From Amycolatopsis sp. NBC_01480 (GTDB lineage Bacteria > Actinomycetota > Actinomycetes > Mycobacteriales > Pseudonocardiaceae): DNA of 64,000 nucleotides. Below the pieces are notes generated by a model. That model searched no databases, was not told where the DNA came from, and was given only the letters and a program-made list of their open reading frames with translations. Position numbers and translations under genes: made by a program. Positions 42,345 through 50,582 of this stretch are shown piece by piece (the first letter of the stretch is position 1; every line of letters begins with the position of its first letter). The stretch spans positions 5,766,001-5,830,000 of the forward strand of contig NZ_CP109442.1 in NCBI RefSeq assembly GCF_036227205.1, given 5' to 3'.

Positions 42345-43301
42345 TCAGTGCGGGAACACGCGCCGCGGCCTGTGGATGACGGTGTCGCGGTGAGCCTCGA
42401 TGGCGAGCATCACGTCGACCATCGTGCCGGTGTCCTCGAGCTGCGCCAGGTAGCCGACGGACGCGGCGAGCGCGGGCAGGTCGACGGTGAAATACAGGCC
42501 CATCAACGGGTTCACGAACAGCTCGCTGCCCTCGGTGCGCGTCGTGAAGGCCACGTCCCCGAACTCGCCGCGTAGCGCCGCCGCGATCTGGCCGTTCACG
42601 ATGCTCGGCCGCATCGGCGTGGCGGCCTGCGCGTGGGCGACGGCATCGACGTACGCCCGCGCTTCCGGTGAGGCCGACGGGATCGACAGCGCGCCGAGGT
42701 ACCCGCCGGCCCGGTCCAGCGAGGCCAGGTTCTCCAGCACATGCGCGTGGCAGACGCCGTGGTAAGCGTCGATGCCGAAGCCCAGGCAGACCACGAGCCG
42801 GTCCACCGCGTCCAGGCCGGACACCGCGGCGAGGCTGGTCATATCCTCTTCGGGGGTGCCGAGACCGGCCTCGTCGCCGCGCATCAGGATGTCCGTGCCG
42901 CCGTCCACCAGCACGATCGCGTCCACGCCGAGGTGCTGCACCAGCGCGCGGTACGCCTCGCGCAGCGGCCGCGCGCCGGTGCGCGGGAACGCGTGCACGG
43001 TTGATGGCAGATCCTGCTCGGAAAGCCACCGCGCGAGCGTGCGCTCGGGGAAGTAGTCCTCGCTGCCCACGCTTTCGGGCCCCACTGCGGCGACACCCGG
43101 AGCGACCCAGTCGTCCAGGTCGAGCGGGGCCAGTTCGCTGAACGACAGGTTCGCCAGGTGCACCCGCTTTCCCTGCGCGCGCAACGCGAACGCCAGCGGC
43201 AGCCCGGCGTAAACGTCGAAGCCGCCGCCCGCCCCGGCGATGAGCACGGAGGACGCGGGTCTCAGGCGGGCGAACAGCGGCGGTTCGGCCAGGGAGAACA
43301 T
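42345..43301 (-). CDS. DUF1152 family protein
   Basis: 318 residues. Glycine-rich N-terminal loop SVLIAGAGGGFDVYAGLPLA and AIVLVDGGTDILMRGDEAGL fit the DUF1152 family, whose fold suggests a nucleotide-binding enzyme but whose reaction is unknown. VCLGFGIDAYHGVCHAHVLE contains conserved His residues that could bind a metal. Monocistronic on the minus strand, followed by the SDR gene after 134 bases. Confidence 0.88.
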   Translation of the reverse strand: MFSLAEPPLFARLRPASSVLIAGAGGGFDVYAGLPLAFALRAQGKRVHLANLSFSELAPLDLDDWVAPGVAAVGPESVGSEDYFPERTLARWLSEQDLPSTVHAFPRTGARPLREAYRALVQHLGVDAIVLVDGGTDILMRGDEAGLGTPEEDMTSLAAVSGLDAVDRLVVCLGFGIDAYHGVCHAHVLENLASLDRAGGYLGALSIPSASPEARAYVDAVAHAQAATPMRPSIVNGQIAAALRGEFGDVAFTTRTEGSELFVNPLMGLYFTVDLPALAASVGYLAQLEDTGTMVDVMLAIEAHRDTVIHRPRRVFPH

Positions 43302-43436
43302 CTTGCCAGCCTACGGGGGCCGAGACCCAGGCAATTCAGGTCTCCGCCCAGGGAGCCGCTGACGTCGCTCGTTGGGGTGTCCTCGCGCGTGTCCGGCCGG
43401 GCGGACGGCGCCGGGACCGACACACTCGTCGCGGTG

Positions 43437-43835
43437 ATGAACACGTCGATGGACGATGCCGGCCGCTGCCTGCTCTCGGTGGCCTGGAACATCCGGAGCA
43501 GCTTCTCCCGCGACGCGCCGAACAGCGTGGTCGACCGTCAGGAGCGGATCCGCGAGAACCTCCGCGACGTCTGCCGCTCGGCCGGGCACGGGGCCTGCGC
43601 CTGGGCGGGCCGGCACGGTCCGGGCACCGAAGCCGACTACCTGCCGTTCCTGCGGCTGGCCGACCTGGCCTACGAGATCGACACGCTGCTGGCCCTCGTC
43701 GGCCGCTCGCTGGTCCCCGACCCCGAGCGGGAAGCCCGCCGCTGGGCGGAAATCGACGTGCTGGTCACTCGCGCGGACGTGCTCGCGGAGGGCACGGCGG
43801 TTTTCCTGCGCGAGCCCGTGGCCGTGACCTGCTGA
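43437..43835 (+). CDS. Hypothetical helical protein
   Basis: 132 residues from ATG 43437 (GTG 43434 is adjacent). MNTSMDDAGRCLLSVAWNIR and LPFLRLADLAYEIDTLLALV indicate a mostly helical cytoplasmic protein. No known domain. It is divergent from the DUF1152 gene and ends 4 bases before the stop of the methyltransferase gene on the other strand. Confidence 0.65.
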   Translation: MNTSMDDAGRCLLSVAWNIRSSFSRDAPNSVVDRQERIRENLRDVCRSAGHGACAWAGRHGPGTEADYLPFLRLADLAYEIDTLLALVGRSLVPDPEREARRWAEIDVLVTRADVLAEGTAVFLREPVAVTC

Positions 43836-43839
43836 GCCT

Positions 43840-44460
43840 TCACCGCTCACGGCGCAGCGCGATGACGTTGTCGGTCACCTCGGCGACCTGACCGTCCGGC
43901 CCGGTGGCGGTACGCCGGGGCGCATCGAGCCGTTCGACGCGCCAGCCCGGCCCCAGCCCCAACTCGTCGGCGGTCTCTTGTGGCGTGGGGAAAACCTGCT
44001 CGCGGTTCCAGGACCACGGCGCGGCCGACCCATGGTCGACGACCAGCAGCAGCCCGCCCGGGACCACCGCCTCGGCCGCCCGCCGCAGGACCCGCTCGCG
44101 CGGGAACTCGACCGGGCTGTGGAAGTAACTGGCGGACACCAGGTCGAACGTGCCGTCCGGGAAACTGCGGGAAAGATCGTGACAGGCCACGGAGATCCGC
44201 TCGGCCACCCCGTCGGCCTCAGCGGCTTCGACGATCCGCGCCAGCGCCGTCTCCGACACGTCGACCGCCGTGACGCGCCAGCCGCGCCCCGCGAGCCAAC
44301 GCGCGTCGCCTCCGTGACCGCAGCCCAGGTCCAGCGCCGTGCCGGGCTCGGGACACAGCGCTGGGACGATGTCGGCGAAGACCGCGTTGGGCCGTGTGCC
44401 CCAGCTGGGATCCGTGTGCTGGTAACGGTTTTCCCAGAACTGCGTGCTTTCGGTGGTCAT
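43840..44460 (-). CDS. Class I SAM-dependent methyltransferase
   Basis: 206 residues from ATG 44460 (MTTESTQFWENRYQHTDPSW). SAM-binding motif I ALDLGCGHGGDARWLAGRGW, acidic post-I VTAVDVSE, and FDLVSASYFHSP as motif II. Similar to Tellurite-resistance/TehB-like or thiopurine-type small-molecule methyltransferases. The N-terminal FWENRY is typical of this group. Substrate unknown. Confidence 0.93.
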   Translation of the reverse strand: MTTESTQFWENRYQHTDPSWGTRPNAVFADIVPALCPEPGTALDLGCGHGGDARWLAGRGWRVTAVDVSETALARIVEAAEADGVAERISVACHDLSRSFPDGTFDLVSASYFHSPVEFPRERVLRRAAEAVVPGGLLLVVDHGSAAPWSWNREQVFPTPQETADELGLGPGWRVERLDAPRRTATGPDGQVAEVTDNVIALRRER

Positions 44461-44521
44461 GGTCTCCACCGTCGGCCGATCGGGGCCGGAGCGCAAGGAA
44501 ACTTGCCATTACGGCAAACGG

Positions 44522-45448
44522 TCAGCCCGTCCATCCGGTGTGGTGCAGCCAGTCCTCGAAGGTCATCAAGCCGGGGTGCAGGCGACGCAGGAGGCCGACG
44601 TCCCGGTCTCGGGCGTAGACGTCCCGGTCGGCGAAGAACCGGAACATGGCCGCGTAATCGTGGCTGAACTCGGGGACGGCGGCGTGCAGCTCGTCCGGCG
44701 GCATCGGGGTGTACGTGCTGGGGGTGCCGGTGACCCGGGTGAAGGCGGCGGCGATCTCGGCGCCGGTCAGGCTGTCGCCGATCACCGCGAGGTCGCGGCT
44801 GCCCCAGGACTGCCAGTTGCCGAACATGTGGCCGGCGAACCAGGCGATGTCGTCGAGGGCGACGAGCGGGTAGCGAGCGGCGCCGAGGGGGAGCCGGAAA
44901 GCCAGGCCGCCCCGGCCGTCCGGGCGGGGAGCGAGCCGGTCCCGCAGGTTCTCGTAGTACGGCGCTGTGGTCAGTACCGAGACGTGGGCGGTGTACCAGC
45001 CGTCGGCCTCCTTGCGGAGCATCTCTTCCGACCGCATCAGCCCGATGTGGGCGGCGACGGCGGCTTTGCTGTCGAAGTGGGGGACCGGGTGGCCGGTCAG
45101 CGTCACCGGACTGTCCAATGAGGACCAGATGAAGCGGTCCACGCCGGCCCGCTCCGCGGCGGCCAGCAAATGCAGCCCCTGCTGATACTCACCGAGCGCG
45201 CTGCCCGTCGCGAAGAAATCGGTGTTGGCGAACACGCGGTCGGCCTGCCCGAGCAAGGCGTCGAGGTCGGCCGGATCGGCGCCGACGAGTCGCACGCGGC
45301 CGGGCGCCGTGGCGGCGAGCCGGGTGGCATGGGCGGACTCCGGATGGCGGCTGGGCACAGTGAGGGGGGCGTCGGTGGTGGCCAGCAGGTGCCGGACCAG
45401 GTGACGGCCCATGGCCCCGGTGCCGCCGACGACCAGGACGTGGGTCAT
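44522..45448 (-). CDS. NmrA-family NAD(P)-binding protein
   Basis: 308 residues from ATG 45448, which overlaps the stop of the deacetylase gene by 4 bases. Rossmann loop HVLVVGGTGAMGRHLVRHLL, SLDSPVTLTGHPVPHFDSKA and FTRVTGTPSTYTPMPPDEL are NmrA/HSCARG-like. Second gene of an operon with the polysaccharide deacetylase; both are probably controlled by the divergent HxlR regulator at 46359. Confidence 0.92.
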   Translation of the reverse strand: MTHVLVVGGTGAMGRHLVRHLLATTDAPLTVPSRHPESAHATRLAATAPGRVRLVGADPADLDALLGQADRVFANTDFFATGSALGEYQQGLHLLAAAERAGVDRFIWSSLDSPVTLTGHPVPHFDSKAAVAAHIGLMRSEEMLRKEADGWYTAHVSVLTTAPYYENLRDRLAPRPDGRGGLAFRLPLGAARYPLVALDDIAWFAGHMFGNWQSWGSRDLAVIGDSLTGAEIAAAFTRVTGTPSTYTPMPPDELHAAVPEFSHDYAAMFRFFADRDVYARDRDVGLLRRLHPGLMTFEDWLHHTGWTG

Positions 45449-46269
45449 CGTCTTCCCTTCTCCTGGTTCAGGACGTGTTCGGCCACCTGGGCGTGGGTGG
45501 CGACCCACACGTCGGCGGAGTCCCGGAGGCGGTCGAGAATCTGGCCGGCCATGCCCGCGAGCAGCGGCCGGCCGCCGACGTGGGCGTGGACGGTCAGGTG
45601 GAAAACGCCCGGGCCGGGGGCGGCGAGCAGCTGGTTCAGCAGCTCAAGGTGCAGGTCGCGGTAGGCGTACGGGCCGGCCGCCGCGTCGCGCACGTCGGAG
45701 TGGTCGCTGTGCATGAGGGAGGCCAGCGGGCCGTGCGCGGTGGACAGGACCTGCGGGAGATCGCGGTCGCTGTGGTCGCCGGTCCAGCGGTAGCCGGCCT
45801 CGGCGAGCAGGCCGGCCGTGTGCTTCGAACCGGTGGCGCGCGGGCTCATCCACCCGGTCGGCCGTACGCCGGTGACGTCGCGAAGGACGTCGGTGCAGCG
45901 GCGGATATCGGCCCGTTCGGCCTCGACGTCCAGCAACGCGGGCACCATTTCCTGCGCCCAGGCGTGCGCGGCGATTTCATGGCCCGCCCGGTGCACGGCC
46001 CGGACGGTGTCGGGGTGCCGCTCGGCCACCAGCCCGTTCACGCCGACGGTGGCGGGCAGGTCGCCGAGGACGTCGAGCAGCCGCCAGATCCCGGTGGTCA
46101 CGCCGTAGTCCGCCCAGGACGTGCTGTGCGTGTCGTCGACGTCGGGCAACGGCCACGCCGCGGCCATCGGCGCGTACGCGGGCCAATGCCCCGGCGACCA
46201 CAGCTCCAGCGCGACGGTGACCAGCGCGGCCACCTTCCGCCCGCCCGGCCAGCCGATCCCTGCTGTCAT
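45445..46269 (-). CDS. Polysaccharide deacetylase/PuuE-allantoinase-like protein
   Basis: 274 residues. NodB-homology fold: TVALELWSPGHW at the first strand, AGHEIAAHAWAQEM with the metal His residues, GWMSPRATGSKHT, and VFHLTVHAHVGGRP near the end. The usual catalytic DDG is not obvious (ELW), as in PuuE-like allantoinases that lack a metal. It could therefore hydrolyse a small cyclic amide instead of a polysaccharide. First gene of the operon; 89 bases from the divergent HxlR start. Confidence 0.85.
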   Translation of the reverse strand: MTAGIGWPGGRKVAALVTVALELWSPGHWPAYAPMAAAWPLPDVDDTHSTSWADYGVTTGIWRLLDVLGDLPATVGVNGLVAERHPDTVRAVHRAGHEIAAHAWAQEMVPALLDVEAERADIRRCTDVLRDVTGVRPTGWMSPRATGSKHTAGLLAEAGYRWTGDHSDRDLPQVLSTAHGPLASLMHSDHSDVRDAAAGPYAYRDLHLELLNQLLAAPGPGVFHLTVHAHVGGRPLLAGMAGQILDRLRDSADVWVATHAQVAEHVLNQEKGRR

Positions 46270-46358
46270 GCGCTTCCCTTGTTCGGTGGCTTACGCCGGG
46301 GACGCTAATGAGCCGGCAGGTACCTCCAGGTTCCTGGCGCCGGGCTACCGTCGGGGGC

Positions 46359-46709
46359 ATGCGTGAGTACCCCGGCAGCGTCTTCCTCGCCGACTGCCCG
46401 GCCCGGCTGGCGATCGAGATCATCGCCGACAAGTGGGCGGTGGTCGTGCTGTTCGCGCTGAGCCGCCAACCGTGCCGGCACGGGGAGCTGGTCGACCTGA
46501 TCGGCGGCATCTCCCGGAAAGTCCTGACCCAGACGCTGCGCCGGCTGCGGGGATACGGCCTGGTCGACCGCCACGCCGAGGCCGGGAAGGTCGAGTACGC
46601 GCTGACCGACCTGGGCCGGACCCTGGTGCAGCCGATCGCCGTGCTGACCCAGTGGGCGCACGAGCACGGCGCGGCGGTGGCGGGATTCCAAGAGTCCACA
46701 ACGGACTGA
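46359..46709 (+). CDS. HxlR-family regulator
   Basis: 116 residues from ATG 46359 (MREYPGSVFLADCPARLAIE). HxlR pattern with the N-terminal Cys (ADCPARLAIEIIADKW), and the winged helix PCRHGELVDLIGGISRKVLT then LRRLRGYGLVDR. Divergent from the deacetylase/NmrA operon, which is its probable target. Paralogous to the HxlR gene at 6390-6803. Confidence 0.92.
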   Translation: MREYPGSVFLADCPARLAIEIIADKWAVVVLFALSRQPCRHGELVDLIGGISRKVLTQTLRRLRGYGLVDRHAEAGKVEYALTDLGRTLVQPIAVLTQWAHEHGAAVAGFQESTTD

Positions 46710-47243
46710 ATCGCGCGGCGCGCTTCCATACCCCCTCGAATACCTGGCCTGGTGGCCTTGTGGTAATGGAGCCGACGAACGCTGCAAACGCCGGTCTACG
46801 CTCCATAGTGGACAATTTCCGTGATGCGCCGGTTATCTGCGGGTGATCACCGCCGCCCCGTTTTTCCGCGGATTTCCCGGCGCTCGACGAAGCCGGCGCG
46901 AGTAGCGGTCACATCACGGTAAGTGTGCGAATGTCACGCATTGCAGGATCACCCCTCAGAGTGGCCGACGCGGCGATCCCTGGAACAAGGCCAGGTTTCG
47001 GTGGCTCAGAGTAGGGAAATCCCGTCGGCGCCGCCGCGTTACATCACTCTTTAGTGGTGAAATTGCGGAAAACGTGGTCACTGTGGCGGCTGATCCGGCG
47101 GCCCGCGCCGATGATCTTGTTTTGTTATTCCCGGGGCCCTTGCTAGCGTCGCAGTCTCGCCGGTGATCGACAGTTACGTCCGGTCACGCGCGGATTCGGG
47201 GATCCGCCGGTGGACCCATTCTTGATGTTCGGAAGGACAATTC
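46710..47243 (+). other. Long regulatory region without a gene
   Basis: More than 500 bases with no credible frame. It is less GC-rich than the flanks and ends in the promoter at 47122-47149 and a ribosome site (GGAAGG) before 47244. The length suggests complex regulation of the sortase operon or an unseen small RNA; I cannot support either. Confidence 0.5.
47122..47149 (+). promoter_or_regulatory. Probable promoter of the sortase operon
   Basis: TTGTTA (47122-47127) and TAGCGT (47144-47149) separated by 16 bases, about 95 bases upstream of the start at 47244. Both hexamers are close to the actinobacterial vegetative consensus. Confidence 0.5.
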
Positions 47244-48038
47244 ATGCGCTCTGCCCTGCTGCGCGGACGGACCTTCGTGGTCGCTGCTCCGGCACTGGCC
47301 CTGCTCGCCACCTCGGCCCCCTCGGCCGTCGCCGCCGATTCGCCGGCCGGGTCGGCCTACGGCGCGTCCGCCTCGGTCTCCCTGCTGGCCGGGGTGCTGG
47401 GGAACAAGGGGATTTCCGTGGAGACGGGCAAGCTCGCGCCGTCCAGCACCGACGGCCCCACCTCGGCCTCGGTCGTGGACGTGCCGCTGAAGGGCCTGGT
47501 CACCGCCAAGGCCGTGACCAGCTCCGCGAAGCAGATCGACGGGCCGGTGCAGGCCAAGGCCGCCATCGTCGACGCCACGCTGCCGGTGCTGGCGCCGCTC
47601 GCGGGCAGCACGCCCAAGGCGAGCGTGATCAGCTCCGAGTGCAAGTCGACGGCCGACGGCATCACCGCGTCCTCCGACCTGGCGAACCTCGACCTCGGCC
47701 GGATCGGCAAGCTGCCGGTGGGCTCGGGCCCGAACCAGAAGATCGGCGTGCCCGGCATCGTGCAGGTGATCGTGAACGAGCAGATCAAGCACGCCGACGG
47801 CAGCCTCACCGTCAACGCGCTGCACGTGAAGCTCCTGGGCGGCACCACCCTCGGCGCGCTGGGCAGCGGCGACATCGTGCTCGCCTCGTCCACCTGCGGC
47901 AAGGTCGCGCCGGCCGTGGTCACCACCCCGACCGCGCCCGCGAAGCCGCCGGCCCAGGGCCCGGGCCAGGTCACCGTCGTGCCCGCCGGCGCGCCGGAGA
48001 CCGGTGACGGCACCCTGGCCGCGGTGACCGAGCAGTGA
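47244..48038 (+). CDS. Secreted choice-of-anchor P-type protein with APETG end
   Basis: 264 residues. Signal peptide (MRSALLRGRTFVVAAPALAL ... SAVAA) cleaved near residue 30. The mature part is Ser/Ala/Val-rich beta structure (SASVVDVPLKGLVTAKAVTS) with two Cys (SSEC and SSTCGK) that could form a disulfide. The C-terminus is Pro-rich and ends PAGAPETGDGTLAAVTEQ: APETG at 250-254 looks like a sortase signal but no membrane helix follows. It overlaps the class F sortase gene by 4 bases, so it is the obvious candidate substrate. Confidence 0.82.
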   Translation: MRSALLRGRTFVVAAPALALLATSAPSAVAADSPAGSAYGASASVSLLAGVLGNKGISVETGKLAPSSTDGPTSASVVDVPLKGLVTAKAVTSSAKQIDGPVQAKAAIVDATLPVLAPLAGSTPKASVISSECKSTADGITASSDLANLDLGRIGKLPVGSGPNQKIGVPGIVQVIVNEQIKHADGSLTVNALHVKLLGGTTLGALGSGDIVLASSTCGKVAPAVVTTPTAPAKPPAQGPGQVTVVPAGAPETGDGTLAAVTEQ

Positions 48039-48625
48039 CCCGTTCCCGGTTCGGGCTCTTCGCCCTGCTGCTGGCCCTCGTCGCGAACTTCGCGCTGCTC
48101 GGCTGCGGCTCATCGGAAACAGCACAGCCCGCGCCCGCGCCCGCCGCGGCCGCCGCCCCGGCCGCCGGGCTGCCGCGCTCGGTCCCGGTGTCGGTCGACG
48201 TGCCGAGCATCGGCGCGCACTCCTCGCTGGTGCCGCTCGGCCTCAACGCCGACAAGACGGTGCAGGTGCCGCCGGTCGACCAGCCGCTGCAGGCGGGCTG
48301 GTACTCCTACGGCCCGACGCCGGGCCAGGTCGGCCCCGCGGTGGTGCTCGGGCACATCGACGGCAACCACCAGAAGGGCATCTTCTGGCGTCTGCACGAG
48401 GTGAAGAAGGGCGACCAGATCGTGGTCGGCCGCCAGGACGGCTCGAAGGCCACCTTCACCGTGAGCAAGGTGGACCAGATCGCGAAGCAGTCGTTCCCCA
48501 CCGAAGCCGTATATGGCAACACCACCGCGCCGGAGATCCGGCTGATCACCTGCGGCGGCGCGTTCGACGCCTCGGCGCACAGCTACCTGGACAACATCAT
48601 CGTCTACGGCTCGCTCGACACCTGA
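48035..48625 (+). CDS. Class F sortase
   Basis: 196 residues starting GTG 48035 inside the previous stop. The N-terminus is a lipoprotein-like signal (LLALVANFALLGC, Cys24) instead of a plain anchor helix. The sortase core has VVLGHIDG with His107 and IRLITCGG with nucleophile Cys173. Where class F enzymes usually carry the catalytic Arg (R-x-Y-x-D-N), this one reads HSYLDN with His182, so activity may be altered. Probably joins or processes the neighbouring APETG protein at the outer face of the membrane. A strong terminator follows. Confidence 0.92.
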   Translation: MTRSRFGLFALLLALVANFALLGCGSSETAQPAPAPAAAAAPAAGLPRSVPVSVDVPSIGAHSSLVPLGLNADKTVQVPPVDQPLQAGWYSYGPTPGQVGPAVVLGHIDGNHQKGIFWRLHEVKKGDQIVVGRQDGSKATFTVSKVDQIAKQSFPTEAVYGNTTAPEIRLITCGGAFDASAHSYLDNIIVYGSLDT

Positions 48626-48639
48626 GCCGTTCCCCCGCG

Positions 48640-48687
48640 AAAGGGGCCTGGACGTCCGCCCTCCCCTGCGGACGTCCGGGCCCCTTT
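48640..48687. terminator. 20-bp hairpin terminator
   Basis: Arms 48640-48659 and 48668-48687 pair over 20 bases with a single T-G wobble and an 8-base loop. It lies 14 bases after the sortase stop and 12 bases beyond the stop of the convergent small gene at 48700, so it serves both. Confidence 0.92.
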
Positions 48688-48699
48688 CCCTTTGCGGCG

Positions 48700-48939
48700 T
48701 CAGCCCGCGACCAGCGCCAGCCCTGCAGCGGTGAGCACCGCGGGCATCCGCAGTCCGGGCCGGCCGGGCCGCTCGGAGCGGACGAACCCGTTGTGCGCCA
48801 AGGCGTGCGCGGCGTACTGGTCGCAGCACGGGAGCCCGTCGACGAACAGGTCCGGCTCGGCTCCGTACCCGATCTCGCCGCGCCCGGCGGCCACGGCCCG
48901 GAGCATCGCGATCGCGCGCCGGCTGACGGTGGTTTCCAT
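48700..48939 (-). CDS. Small winged-helix-like protein
   Basis: 79 residues from ATG 48939 (METTVSRRAIAMLRAVAAGR). The pattern AAGRGEIGYGAEPDLFVDGL, CCDQYAAHALAHNGFV, ending LTAAGLALVAG resembles small actinobacterial proteins with a winged-helix core and a conserved Cys pair. Cytoplasmic. Monocistronic, convergent with the sortase operon. Confidence 0.65.
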   Translation of the reverse strand: METTVSRRAIAMLRAVAAGRGEIGYGAEPDLFVDGLPCCDQYAAHALAHNGFVRSERPGRPGLRMPAVLTAAGLALVAG

Positions 48940-49067
48940 GGCTGCCTCCCTGGCGGTTCCGCTCGGTGGTCTTGCCTGTGCGTCGAAGGAGAGGCCGCCG
49001 TTTCGACAGGCATTCGGAGCCCGGACCTAATCTGACGGGAGAACGTCGCGACGAAGGGACCCGCCAG

Positions 49068-50450
49068 ATGCTGATCGACGACCTCCAAGCCGTGCTCCCG
49101 GGGGACCGGATCGTGCGGGATCCCGACGTCATGCGCAGCTTCGCGCACGACGAGGCGGAGTGGGCGCCGTACGCGCAGCCCGCCGTCGTGGTCCGGCCGC
49201 GCTCGGCCGACGAGGTGCAGGCGACTGTGCGGCACTGCATCAAGCACGGAACGCCACTGGTCACGCGGGGCGCGGGCACCGGGCTGTCCGGCGGCGCCAA
49301 CGCCGTCGAGGGTTGCGTGGTACTGGTGCTGGATCGGATGACGGCGATCCGCGAGATCGACCCGGTCGAACGGCTCGCCGTCGTCGAGCCGGGAGTGGTG
49401 AACGACGACCTGCGCGCGGCCTGCGCCGCCCAGGGCCTCTGGTACCCGCCGGACCCGGCCAGCTCACCGTGGTCGACGATCGGCGGCAACGTGGCCACCA
49501 ACGCGGGCGGCGTCTGCTGCGTGAAGTACGGCGTGACCCGCGATTACGTGCTCGGCCTCCAGGTCGTCACCGGCACCGGCGAGCTGGTGCGGCTCGGCCG
49601 GCGCACCGCGAAGGGCGTGGCCGGCTACGACCTCGCGGGCCTGATGGTCGGCTCCGAGGGCACCCTCGGCGTGGTCACCGAGGTGGCGGTGCGGCTGCGG
49701 GCCCAGCGCGCGCCCGAGCGGACCGTCGCCGGTTACTTCGATTCCACCGTCGCCGCGGGGGAAGCCGCTGCCGCGATCGCCGCCGCCGGCGTGGTGCCCT
49801 CGGCGCTGGAACTGGTGGACCGGCACTGCCTGGCCGCGGTCGACGCGTGGAAGAACATGGGCCTTTCCGCCGACGCCGAGGTGGTGCTGCTGGGCCGCAG
49901 CGACGCGCCGGGCGAGGCGGGGGACCGCGAGGCCACCGTGATGCTGGAGTGCTTCGAGAAGGCGGGCGCGACCTGGGCGGCGCAGTCGTCCGACCAGGAG
50001 GAGGCCGACGCGCTGTTCGCGGCCCGGCGCCTGGCGTACCCGGCGCTGGAGCGGCTCGGCCCGGTACTCACCGAGGACGTCTGCGTGCCGACGCACCTGG
50101 TCCCGGAGATGCTCGCGCGCATCGACCTCGCGGCGAAGCGGCACGACACGCAGGTCGCCAACATCGCGCACATCGGCGACGGCAACCTCCACCCGCTGCT
50201 GATCACCCCGGCCGGGGACGAGGACGCCCGGCGGCGCGCGCAGGCGGCGTTCGACGACATCGTGGCCGACGCCCTCGCGCTCGGCGGCACCGTGACCGGC
50301 GAACACGGGGTCGGGCTGCTCAAGCGGACCGGCCTCGTCCAGGAGCTCGGGCCGGCGGTGCTGGAGCTGCACCACGCCGTGAAGAAGGCTCTCGACCCAC
50401 ACCGAATCCTCAACCCGGGGAAGGTGGTCGGCTTTCACTCGGGCGAGTGA
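49068..50450 (+). CDS. FAD-linked oxidase (glycolate/D-lactate dehydrogenase type)
   Basis: 460 residues from ATG 49068, with CGAAGGGA upstream. FAD_binding_4 domain with VTRGAGTGLSGGANAVEGCV and STIGGNVATNAGGVCCVKYG; C-terminal cap domain with HIGDGNLHPLLIT, VTGEHGVGLLKR and DPHRILNPGKV. These are the hallmarks of GlcD-like enzymes that oxidise 2-hydroxy acids. No partner subunits are adjacent, so it may use another electron acceptor. Confidence 0.95.
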   Translation: MLIDDLQAVLPGDRIVRDPDVMRSFAHDEAEWAPYAQPAVVVRPRSADEVQATVRHCIKHGTPLVTRGAGTGLSGGANAVEGCVVLVLDRMTAIREIDPVERLAVVEPGVVNDDLRAACAAQGLWYPPDPASSPWSTIGGNVATNAGGVCCVKYGVTRDYVLGLQVVTGTGELVRLGRRTAKGVAGYDLAGLMVGSEGTLGVVTEVAVRLRAQRAPERTVAGYFDSTVAAGEAAAAIAAAGVVPSALELVDRHCLAAVDAWKNMGLSADAEVVLLGRSDAPGEAGDREATVMLECFEKAGATWAAQSSDQEEADALFAARRLAYPALERLGPVLTEDVCVPTHLVPEMLARIDLAAKRHDTQVANIAHIGDGNLHPLLITPAGDEDARRRAQAAFDDIVADALALGGTVTGEHGVGLLKRTGLVQELGPAVLELHHAVKKALDPHRILNPGKVVGFHSGE

Positions 50451-50530
50451 AAGTAAACAGTCCACAAAGGACATTCAAGCGATTGTGACGGTTCTCTCGC
50501 AAACGATTCCGAAACTTGGTTGCCTTACGC

Positions 50531-50543
50531 AAGCAAGTTGCTT
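50531..50543. promoter_or_regulatory. Palindrome upstream of the DHA2 transporter
   Basis: AAGCAA-G-TTGCTT, a perfect 13-base palindrome 40 bases before the transporter start, directly followed by TAGCCTAGCTAAG. Its position fits a MarR/TetR operator over the promoter. No regulator gene is adjacent. Confidence 0.5.
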
Positions 50544-50582
50544 AGCCTAGCTAAGGGAACTGAGCGAGAGAGGTCTTCGACT

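Noticed and set aside
42211..43029. A 594-codon frame that would fuse extra sequence to the SDR
   Set aside because: The upper part is antisense-frame reading of the DUF1152 gene; the SDR begins at ATG 42210.
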